Under the pieces are notes generated by a model, which saw only the letters and a program-made list of their open reading frames with translations, was not told the DNA's origin and did no database searches. Both the position numbers and the translations under genes were made by a program. From the NCBI GenBank assembly GCA_046590195.1, contig JBKJTP010000073.1:1-6557 (forward strand): DNA of 6,557 nucleotides, given 5' to 3'. The stretch comes from JBKJTP01 sp046590195. Lineage in GTDB: Bacteria; Bacteroidota; Ignavibacteria; Palsa-1295. Shown in pieces: positions 1 through 5,692 of this stretch. Position 1 is the stretch's first letter, and each line of letters begins with the position of its first letter.

Positions 1-687
1 CACACCCTTTGGGATCTGTCCGATTTCAGAATTCTCTTCTCATCAAAACCATCCCCCCTGCTCACCTCTTTTGATGCTTCTGAGCAAAACGCAATTTTCG
101 TTTTCTCTAAATCCATCAAGGTAGTCTCTCTCCAGACTGGGGCATCGACGACTCGATCTATACCAACAGTAGCGGGTATGCAGTTATCTATAGACGGAGC
201 TCGGAAGATCATCCGTGCTGTAGATTCAACAGGTATGGTGCAGCTAATTGACATACAGTCTGGAGAAGTAATTATGACGCGCATGTACGATCGTGCTTAC
301 GGTAAGCACATCAGCACTGCCATATCTTCGGACAACACGAAGCTCGTCACTGCTACGACTTTTAATCTCTTGCTCTTTCGTCAGGGTCTCGGTTTCTCGA
401 ATGTTGTGATCGATAAGAAGCAGTCAACAAACAACCTTCGTATTTTTCCTAACCCGGCAAAGTCCAGCTTCCAATTCGAAATTGTAGCGAACGCGCCTGC
501 TGCTTTCACGCTCGTACTTTATGACGCCAGTGGAAAGCAAGCATATATTACAAGAACCGTCAATGTCGCGAGAGCTGGTATAACCAGACAGTCATTCGAA
601 GCAGGAGACTTGCCAGCGGGTATGTACATTCTCACTATCACTAGCCCAAACGAGTCTTATCAGACCCCGTTGATTGTTAGTGAGTGA
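1..687 (+). CDS. Secreted beta-propeller (WD40-like) protein with T9SS C-terminal sorting domain, 5' partial
   Basis: The frame is open from base 1 to the TGA at 685-687, giving 228 visible residues; the start lies upstream of the window. The ATG at 178 is internal, because the upstream codons read as the same kind of protein, beginning with the WD-repeat-like HTLWDLSD. Residues 1 to about 135 show beta-propeller blade patterns, with phrases such as GMVQLIDIQSGEV and SSDNTKLVTAT typical of WD40/YVTN-type blades. Residues about 146-228 form a type A sorting domain: the LRIFPNPAKSS opening, a YDASGK turn, then LPAGMYIL and a hydrophobic end. In T9SS organisms such a tail directs export across the outer membrane and is then usually removed. 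The protein is therefore probably secreted or surface-attached; the propeller's ligand is unknown. It converges on the minus-strand gene ending at 755. Sorting-domain call is strong; propeller call is moderate because only the last blades are visible. Confidence 0.85.
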   Translation, partial: HTLWDLSDFRILFSSKPSPLLTSFDASEQNAIFVFSKSIKVVSLQTGASTTRSIPTVAGMQLSIDGARKIIRAVDSTGMVQLIDIQSGEVIMTRMYDRAYGKHISTAISSDNTKLVTATTFNLLLFRQGLGFSNVVIDKKQSTNNLRIFPNPAKSSFQFEIVANAPAAFTLVLYDASGKQAYITRTVNVARAGITRQSFEAGDLPAGMYILTITSPNESYQTPLIVSE

Positions 688-754
688 TCCACTAAATGTC
701 AATGCCAGTTCAGTCAGTCGCTAATAGCACAACCTCATTGGTGGCGGCTCGGAC

Positions 755-2203
755 TCACTCTCTCCTCCTCAATAAAAAAAAACCCGTTATCCCCTGCTGG
801 TATTTCGATCCATCGAGGATGATCGAGTCCATTGCGATGCCCTCTTCGTCGAAGTGGTGGATGAGCTGGTAATCCTGCAGCATCCAGGGGTTGTAGTTGA
901 AGTGGCCGATCTGCCAGGGGATCTCGTAGGCGAGGAAGTACTTCGGTTTGTATGCCCAGACGTCTTGCGGCAATGAATCATACTTGAGCGCGTCGGGCGT
1001 GACGAGTCCGTAGGGATCGATGATGTGCGCCTCGGAGTAATAGCCAATAGCGCCGATGTCGCCACAGAGCAGCGTGTCGCCTATGATCGGCTGCTTCGAA
1101 AAGTAATCGCGAAAGCCGTAATACATGTTGTGCTGGATGCCGCTCTTGCCTTCTACTGCAAGCAGCGTACCCCAGCTTGCGACGATCAGGACTAACAGAC
1201 CGACAACGACAGATGGCCTGGTGAATCGAGCGGCCGCCTTTGCGCTTCTCGCGAACAAACTTTGCAGGGCATAGGCGCTAAACAACATCTCGGCGTAGTG
1301 CGCTGGCTCGCCATACCAGCGATAGACCGGCGGACTCGATATGAGATAGGCAAGCGCGAACGGCACGATCCATAGCACCCACATCTTCGAGTAGATCTCC
1401 GACTTCCACGCTTGCGCCGCACCATAGATCGTCAAGGGTAGGAGGATGAAACAGAGTGGATCCGAGAGGATCAAGCCTTTGAGCACCATCCACATTGTCC
1501 ATGGCTCAACCGTGGACTTTGCGAGGACCGATTGCGGAATGAACGTCCCGTAGTAGTGATAGAGTAGCGCGAGGAATGGTGCGACGATGAGCGCGCTGAT
1601 CGCGGCGAGCGTTGCCGAAAACTTGAGATCACGCTTCGATATCAACGGCCACAAGACGATCGCGCCAACGAGCAGCACAGCCTCGGGACGGACGAAGTAT
1701 GCGATGGATGCAATAGCCACAGCGCTCTTAGCATGGCCATCATGGAAGCGGCACAGCGCAAGACACGCCATGAAAAGAAAGAGGCTCGACTCCATACCGC
1801 TCACTCCGATGCGCGTGAGCACTCCGCTCGCGATGAAGAGCAGGGCAAAGTATGTTGCAGCGATCGGCTTGCCTGCGCGTTCGAGTACGCGCATGGTGAG
1901 ATAGAGAGTACCGATCTCCGTTAACAGTGAGATCCCGAGCACAGCATGCTCGATCTGCATCGGCAGGAAATGCAGCGCGGCGCCGATGAGTCCCCATAGC
2001 GGCGTCGTGATGCCGAGTATCCACTCCCCAGGATTAAAGACGAAGCCGTTGCCTCCGATCAGGTTGCGCGCATAGCGCAGCGTGATATAGGCGTCATCGT
2101 AAAAGTGGAAGTAATTGGCGCCGATGATCCGCACCGCCACTAAGGCAACGCACAAATATCTGAACCGGGATTTGGGGAGATTAAGAGATTTCGAGGATTG
2201 CAT
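755..2203 (-). CDS. Polytopic membrane glycosyltransferase-like protein (GT-C type, AftB-like N-terminus)
   Basis: 482 residues with about ten hydrophobic segments. Just after the first membrane segment lies FYDDAYITLRYARNL (residues 34-48), then FNPGE (56-60) and GITTPLW (64-70). This resembles the 'DDAfisLRYa.NL..G.GlvfNPGE..eGyTnfLW' signature I associate with AftB-like and other polyprenyl-phosphate-sugar-dependent GT-C enzymes; D36/D37 would be the catalytic acidic pair on the first periplasmic loop. GMESS (136-140), RPE (172-174), YYGTFIPQSVLAKS (217-230) and GDIGAIGYYS with IIDPYGLVTP (381-403) also fit that family. Likely role: transfer of a sugar from a lipid carrier to an envelope acceptor; donor and acceptor unknown. 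The ATG at 2203 has no Shine-Dalgarno, and residues 2-15 are encoded by the left arm of the flanking inverted repeat, so the natural N-terminus may differ. TTG (codon 17) and GTG (22, 24) are alternatives, but they would cut into the first membrane segment. A 9-T run lies in the last codons. Confidence 0.8.
   Translation of the reverse strand: MQSSKSLNLPKSRFRYLCVALVAVRIIGANYFHFYDDAYITLRYARNLIGGNGFVFNPGEWILGITTPLWGLIGAALHFLPMQIEHAVLGISLLTEIGTLYLTMRVLERAGKPIAATYFALLFIASGVLTRIGVSGMESSLFLFMACLALCRFHDGHAKSAVAIASIAYFVRPEAVLLVGAIVLWPLISKRDLKFSATLAAISALIVAPFLALLYHYYGTFIPQSVLAKSTVEPWTMWMVLKGLILSDPLCFILLPLTIYGAAQAWKSEIYSKMWVLWIVPFALAYLISSPPVYRWYGEPAHYAEMLFSAYALQSLFARSAKAAARFTRPSVVVGLLVLIVASWGTLLAVEGKSGIQHNMYYGFRDYFSKQPIIGDTLLCGDIGAIGYYSEAHIIDPYGLVTPDALKYDSLPQDVWAYKPKYFLAYEIPWQIGHFNYNPWMLQDYQLIHHFDEEGIAMDSIILDGSKYQQGITGFFLLRRRE
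2157..2200 (-). repeat. Left arm of 44-bp inverted repeat, overlapping the glycosyltransferase 5' end
   Basis: The reverse complement of 2157-2200 matches 2753-2796 at 38 of 44 positions; bases 2157-2182 match without error (26 bp). GATT units start at 2169, 2179, 2187 and 2196, spaced 10, 8 and 9 bases. The arm ends two bases before the ATG (2201-2203) of the minus-strand membrane-protein gene and encodes its residues 2-15 (QSSKSLNLPKSRFR). Confidence 0.85.
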
Positions 2204-2208
2204 TCAGG

Positions 2209-2216
2209 CAAATTTA
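2209..2216 (-). promoter_or_regulatory. TAnnTTTG-type -7 box for the glycosyltransferase gene
   Basis: The minus strand reads TAAATTTG, a match to the Bacteroidota -7 consensus TAnnTTTG. A TTG lies 16 bases further upstream on that strand, slightly closer than the usual -33 spacing. The box is five bases from the ATG at 2203, implying a very short leader or leaderless mRNA, or a start further inside the gene. It lies inside the inverted-repeat unit. Motif match only. Confidence 0.35.
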
Positions 2217-2239
2217 AGAGCTAGGTGTCTATCAAGTAT

Positions 2240-2247
2240 TAAATTTG
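2240..2247 (+). promoter_or_regulatory. TAnnTTTG-type -7 box for the GxxExxY gene
   Basis: TAAATTTG lies 25 bases upstream of the ATG at 2273. It is the exact mirror of the box at 2209-2216, so the two form an 8-bp inverted repeat with a 23-base spacer in the divergent gap. No clear TTTG -33 element is visible at the expected distance, so the assignment is weak. Confidence 0.35.
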
Positions 2248-2272
2248 GGGAAATCTGACGAATGCGATCGAT

Positions 2273-2770
2273 ATGTTTAACGAAAGCGCTCATCCTAATT
2301 CTAAGGTTACACGCGAAATAATCGGGTGTGCTATGCGCGTTCATTCTGGGCTAGGCAACGGCTTTCAGGAAGCCGTGTATCAGCGGGATTTGTCTATCGA
2401 ATTACACCTGTGTGGTATCGAACATCGCCGCGAAGTAGAAATGCCTATTTTCTACAAAGGCTACGATGTAGGTACGCGCCGAGTAGATTTTCTTATTGGT
2501 GAGATAAGTGTAGAGATCAAAGCTATCATACAACTTGAGAATGTACACTTAGCTCAAGCCAAGAACTACTTGGAAGCTTACAATCTAGAAACAGGGCTGC
2601 TGATTAACTTCGGTGCAGCAAGCCTGGACTTTAAGCGACTGATCAATCCTAAAGTCGTAAAAAGCCTTCCGAGTTACGTAGGTCAAACCACTGATACGAC
2701 AATCGCAAACAACCCATCACAGTACGCCGACCATTTGGGTCTATCTAAGAAGCAATCTCCCAAATCTTAA
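2273..2770 (+). CDS. GxxExxY protein (PD-(D/E)XK nuclease-like fold)
   Basis: 165 residues, TAA stop at 2768-2770. The family-defining motif is intact as G30-F-Q-E33-A-V-Y36, preceded by the usual REIIGCAMRVHSGLGNG opening. It continues with the IFYKG strand (59-63), RVDFLIGEISVEIKA (70-84) and AQAKNYL (94-100), then TGLLINFG (107-114). D72, E81 and K83 match a PD-(D/E)XK site, with E33 and Q95/Y99 as supporting positions, so the nuclease-like site looks complete. The biochemical role of the family is not established to my knowledge; DNA cleavage or DNA binding is inferred from the fold. After about residue 127 comes a poorly conserved tail of about 38 residues, whose last QSPKS and stop are encoded by the right inverted-repeat arm. 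The start is the first ATG in frame; no Shine-Dalgarno is visible. Lower GC than its neighbours suggests acquisition. Confidence 0.9.
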   Translation: MFNESAHPNSKVTREIIGCAMRVHSGLGNGFQEAVYQRDLSIELHLCGIEHRREVEMPIFYKGYDVGTRRVDFLIGEISVEIKAIIQLENVHLAQAKNYLEAYNLETGLLINFGAASLDFKRLINPKVVKSLPSYVGQTTDTTIANNPSQYADHLGLSKKQSPKS

Positions 2771-2796
2771 AATCTCCCCAAATCCCGGTTCAGATA
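2753..2796 (+). repeat. Right arm of 44-bp inverted repeat
   Basis: This is the inverted partner of 2157-2200, with the outer 26 bp (2771-2796) identical. AATC units start at 2754, 2763, 2771 and 2781, the same spacing as in the left arm. Within the arm, aatctcccaaatc (2754-2766) recurs with one extra C at 2771-2784. It covers the last codons and stop of the GxxExxY gene and ends 59 bases before the next start codon. Confidence 0.85.
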
Positions 2797-2855
2797 CTGA
2801 TTATGAAGATTAAACCTTTCCAAGGAGAAAGCGTCTCTTTGCAAATATACTTCCT

Positions 2856-4073
2856 ATGCTAAAGTCTCTCCTCGTTGTTCTCTTCGTCCTCGCTCCCCTT
2901 TCCGCATCATCTCAGACTTCAGGTCCGGAGGTGATCAGTTGGATCCTGAATCCGACGCACCAGACCGGATATGGCGGCCTCGAGACGAATGTGCAGAAGG
3001 TGCAGTATTCGTCGGACAATGTTTACGTCTCGTGCACGTGCATCCCGGGCTATGACATTGGTCCGTGGGCTGGGAATCCTAATCAACCTGCAAATCAGAA
3101 TTTCGTCTTTAAGATCACTCGCACCCCGCAAAAGAACTCAGGCACTCCGATCGAGACGCCACTCGGACACATCGGCGTGTGGCGCAATGGCGTGAGCGTC
3201 TTCAATGCGAAGGATGCCCGTTCGTACAACAACAAGAACATCTGGCATCAGAATGCGATCGTCGTTGAGGCGGCGTCATTCGATGATTGCCTCGGACATC
3301 CAGCGCCAAACGGAGAGTACCATCATCACCTGAATCCTGTCTGCCTTTACGACCAGGCGAACAAGACCGCACACTCGCCGATCATCGGCTATGCATTCGA
3401 TGGCTTCCCGGTCTATGGCGCGTATGGATATGCAAATACAGATGGCACTGGTGACATCACCCGCATGCGAACAAGCTATCGCGAAAGAAGCATCACCGAT
3501 CGTTCGAGCCTTGCAAGCGGTGCATTGCCTGCGGCCGATCACGGTCCAGCCCTCTCGGCGCAATATCCGCTCGGATATTATGTGGAAGATTTCGAGTATG
3601 TCGCCGGGCTCGGCGATCTCGATGCACACAACGGCCGCTTCGGCATCACGCCCGAGTATCCACAAGGCACCTACGCGTATTTCATGACCGTCGATGAGGG
3701 CGGCACAGCAGTTTATCCATACACGCTCGGCCCAACCTACTATGGAACAGTGCCCGCAGGCAACACCGGTCCGCAGTCCGGGCATAATACCGTATCAGAA
3801 CAAGTGCTCGAGTACGCGGGGACTGCAAGCGTTGAAGCGCCAGCAACATCGGGCATTTCACTCTATCCGAATCCATCGACCGGATGGTTGACGATCAAGG
3901 ACGGACACGCGCTCACGGGCGCACACTACTCGATCTACGACGCAAGCGGGATCAAGGTGCTGGACGGCGTTTATGCTGACGCCATCGGTATCGTCAACTT
4001 AGCTGCTGGCTCTTATATGCTTGAGATAGTCATCGATGGCAAACAGCGATCGATGAAGTTCGTGAAGCTTTAG
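2856..4073 (+). CDS. Secreted YHYH-domain protein with T9SS C-terminal sorting domain
   Basis: 405 residues. Residues 1-20 are a Sec signal peptide (K3, a hydrophobic LLVVLFVLA core, then SASSQ before the likely cleavage). The body carries the YHYH-family hallmarks in order: IWHQNAIVVE (129-138), GEYHHHLNP (153-161, the name-giving histidine motif), IIGYAFDGFPVYGAYGY (176-192), and DLDAHNGRFGITPEYPQGTY (254-273) followed by AYFMTVDEGG. Residues about 335-405 are a type A sorting domain (ISLYPNPSTGW, YDASGIKVLDG, LAAGSYMLEI), so the protein should be exported by T9SS and cell-surface attached or released. The function of the YHYH domain is not known to me; the histidine cluster and conserved acidic residues make metal binding plausible. 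C60/C62 and C145/C163 could form disulfides. The ATG at 2856 fits the signal peptide; an AAGGAG at 2822-2827 is too far away to be its ribosome site. Confidence 0.92.
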   Translation: MLKSLLVVLFVLAPLSASSQTSGPEVISWILNPTHQTGYGGLETNVQKVQYSSDNVYVSCTCIPGYDIGPWAGNPNQPANQNFVFKITRTPQKNSGTPIETPLGHIGVWRNGVSVFNAKDARSYNNKNIWHQNAIVVEAASFDDCLGHPAPNGEYHHHLNPVCLYDQANKTAHSPIIGYAFDGFPVYGAYGYANTDGTGDITRMRTSYRERSITDRSSLASGALPAADHGPALSAQYPLGYYVEDFEYVAGLGDLDAHNGRFGITPEYPQGTYAYFMTVDEGGTAVYPYTLGPTYYGTVPAGNTGPQSGHNTVSEQVLEYAGTASVEAPATSGISLYPNPSTGWLTIKDGHALTGAHYSIYDASGIKVLDGVYADAIGIVNLAAGSYMLEIVIDGKQRSMKFVKL

Positions 4074-4084
4074 TTAACAAATGG

Positions 4085-4115
4085 CAGCGCGATCGAGCCA
4101 TTCTGATCAGCGCTG
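4085..4115. terminator. Hairpin between convergent genes, possible bidirectional terminator
   Basis: CAGCGCGATC (4085-4094) pairs with GATCAGCGCTG (4105-4115) as a 10-bp stem with one bulged A at 4109 and a 10-base loop. It lies just after the stop at 4073 and overlaps the last codons of the opposing gene ending at 4107. Neither side has a clear U-run, so this is a structural guess rather than a standard intrinsic terminator. Confidence 0.35.
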
Positions 4116-5642
4116 AGTCTGTGGGAGCTCCGAGCTGTTGAGCACACCGTCTGCACAGCTACCACTGCCGAATAGCTCTGAAGCATTAGCGACATAGCCT
4201 TCGAACTTGATCCACTTCCCTGCTTTGTCCTTGTAGCTGCCGTACCGATATTGCGGTGCAGATTGCGACATGTCAAAGGTCTCCTTCGCGGAGCCGCGAT
4301 CGATCGTGATCGTTCTTTGATTCTTGTCGTACGTGACCTTGCCAACGATCAGATCTGTCTTGTTCGTTACGAACTTCGGTTGTCCGCCACGCATCTCGGA
4401 GACAGGATCATCAAGATAAAACGATTGCGAGAATTGGTGCACCGCATATGTCGGCATCCCGTCGATGTCCGTCTTCGCGAAGAACATCTTTGCTTTTTCC
4501 CCATTAAATCTACCGCAATCCACTTCGATCAACATCTGCTGACCTCCAATCGGATAGAAGGTGATCATCTCCTTGATCTGCTTGCTTGGATTGTTTTGGA
4601 ATGCCGACTCGCACTCCTCGCACCAATTCAAGATGCCTCTCCATGTATCGCGCTCATCTTGAGTAGTCGCATGCGTCGCTGGCATCTTTAGAGAGAAGCG
4701 CTGCCGGAATGGCAGCAGAGGAGCCTCGATCTCACCGTACGGGGTCGATGGTTCAAACTGCATCGCACCGCCCTTTGGCGTTACTGAAATACGGCCGTTA
4801 ACCTCTTCGATGTTGTTTGTGAGCATCAGCGGCGCGCGGAGTGTGATCTTTGGTTTGAACAGCTCGCCCGATCCAATGCCACCGAAGTTCTCCATCATCG
4901 CGAATTGACGGCCCATCGAATCAAGCTGCGAATCCGTAAGCGTGCTACTCAGGATCGCCATCGAGTCCCGCAATTTCTCGATCTCTCCTTCACCCATCAT
5001 TGCGCTGAAGATGCTGGAGCTATCGGTGATTAACGCCAGTACCGAATCCATCATGTGTCTCGCCTTAGCGATGCTGTGCGTGCGCGAGATATCGACCGGC
5101 ACTGGCTCCGGCATAAAATGATAGAGCTGTAGCTCAAGATCTTCACCGAGATCAACAATAGCTATCGAGTCGTTCTTTGCATTTGCCGGACGGTTCGTTA
5201 GCTTGCGGGAGATCGAGTCGAGCGCAGGAATCTCACGCTTGAACTGACTATGAATCGGCCCGACATCTGTGTAGCTTCTGAGCTTCAGGTTGATCTTTAC
5301 CTTCTTTTGGGTAAACTCGTTGGAATCAGTGACGCTGTAGTCGACAATGCGTCCGCTTTGCTTCAGCCTGAGCAGGAATGGATGAACAGCGAAGTTCACG
5401 AGCGAGTCGATAAGCTTTTGCGGCTCTTGTCTGAGAAACTGATCCTTGCTGAAGATCTCGGCGAGATCGCCCTTACCCATGGCTGCAAGATCGGGCATCT
5501 GGCCGGTAGGCGCTTCGATCGCATAGGTTAGCTGAGAACTGCCATCGGGATAGACAGAGACGATCGTCTCCATGCCGCCGCAGCTTTGTAAGCCAAGTAG
5601 AGCAAGGGAAAAGAGAGCGAGTAAGAACGGGCGTGTGCGCAT
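4107..5642 (-). CDS. Unrecognised 511-residue lipoprotein
   Basis: The start ATG (5642) opens a clear lipoprotein signal: positively charged MRTR, a hydrophobic segment, and the lipobox LGLQSC with the lipidated cysteine at residue 21. The mature part begins GGMETIVSVYPDGSSQLTY, a beta-strand/'DGS' pattern reminiscent of lipoproteins such as LppM-like proteins, but I cannot place it in a family. Residues about 188-255 are rich in Asp, Ser and Met with heptad-like spacing (HMMDSVLALI, EIEKLRDSMAIL, QLDSMGRQFAMM) and probably form helices. A CEEC pair sits at 341-344, with further cysteines at 376 and 496. The C-terminal third looks beta-rich (VGKVTYDKNQRTITIDRGSA, YRYGSYKDKAGKW). It should sit in the periplasmic or outer membrane leaflet. 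It lies 50 bases downstream of another lipoprotein gene on the same strand but has its own candidate promoter box. Confidence 0.8.
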   Translation of the reverse strand: MRTRPFLLALFSLALLGLQSCGGMETIVSVYPDGSSQLTYAIEAPTGQMPDLAAMGKGDLAEIFSKDQFLRQEPQKLIDSLVNFAVHPFLLRLKQSGRIVDYSVTDSNEFTQKKVKINLKLRSYTDVGPIHSQFKREIPALDSISRKLTNRPANAKNDSIAIVDLGEDLELQLYHFMPEPVPVDISRTHSIAKARHMMDSVLALITDSSSIFSAMMGEGEIEKLRDSMAILSSTLTDSQLDSMGRQFAMMENFGGIGSGELFKPKITLRAPLMLTNNIEEVNGRISVTPKGGAMQFEPSTPYGEIEAPLLPFRQRFSLKMPATHATTQDERDTWRGILNWCEECESAFQNNPSKQIKEMITFYPIGGQQMLIEVDCGRFNGEKAKMFFAKTDIDGMPTYAVHQFSQSFYLDDPVSEMRGGQPKFVTNKTDLIVGKVTYDKNQRTITIDRGSAKETFDMSQSAPQYRYGSYKDKAGKWIKFEGYVANASELFGSGSCADGVLNSSELPQTQR

Positions 5643-5661
5643 AGGTATGTATAAATGTCTT

Positions 5662-5669
5662 CAAATATA
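5662..5669 (-). promoter_or_regulatory. TAnnTTTG-type -7 box for the 511-residue lipoprotein gene
   Basis: The minus strand reads TATATTTG, an exact TAnnTTTG match, 19 bases upstream of the ATG at 5642, in the 50-base gap between the two lipoprotein genes. It suggests the downstream gene can be transcribed on its own. I see no convincing -33 TTTG. Confidence 0.4.
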
Positions 5670-5692
5670 CGAACCGATGAGCCTGTCTGCTC

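Larger units (their letters stand above)
2157..2796. mobile_element. Putative GxxExxY cassette bounded by 44-bp imperfect inverted repeats
   Basis: A 640-bp unit consists of one complete gene (GxxExxY, 2273-2770) and its promoter gap, bounded by inverted copies of a 44-bp sequence. There is no transposase, so if mobile it would need activity in trans or the GxxExxY protein itself. Hand-counted GC over 2281-2760 is 217/480 (45%), while sampled lines of the neighbouring genes are about 55-58%, consistent with separate origin. I see no target-site duplication: the bases outside the left arm (…gcacaaa) and outside the right arm (ctgatta…) do not match. From memory only, GxxExxY genes are often multicopy and lie beside GATT-phased repeats in other genomes. 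An old inverted duplication of the glycosyltransferase 5' end is the main alternative. Confidence 0.5.

Noticed and set aside
677..695. Small hairpin TTAGTG/CACTAA with a 7-base loop at the end of the first gene
   Set aside because: The stem is only 6 bp, AT-rich, overlaps the stop codon and is not followed by a T-run, so it is not a credible terminator.
1587..2024. Open frames antisense to or overlapping the glycosyltransferase gene
   Set aside because: They are out-of-frame shadows in GC-rich coding sequence with Arg/Ser/Ala-rich low-complexity translations and no domain signal.
2257..2275. ATG at 2262 as an alternative GxxExxY start
   Set aside because: It is out of frame with the conserved protein; the ATG at 2273 is the first in frame.
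2150..2803. Target-site duplication flanking the inverted repeats
   Set aside because: The bases immediately outside the two arms (gcacaaa and ctgatta) share no direct repeat.
2821..2829. AAGGAGAAA upstream of the YHYH gene, resembling a Shine-Dalgarno
   Set aside because: It is about 30 bases from the ATG at 2856, too far for ribosome placement; no start codon lies at the right distance in a coding frame.
2846..2853. TATACTTC just before the YHYH start as a -7 promoter box
   Set aside because: It departs from TAnnTTTG at two of the fixed positions and lies two bases from the ATG, with no -33 partner.
3276..3785. Minus-strand frame of 169 codons opposite the YHYH gene
   Set aside because: It lies entirely within the well-supported YHYH coding region and its translation shows no recognisable protein.
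4251..4691. Plus-strand frame of 146 codons opposite the large lipoprotein gene
   Set aside because: The opposing frame has a full lipoprotein signal and coherent protein features; this one is a shadow rich in Arg and Leu.
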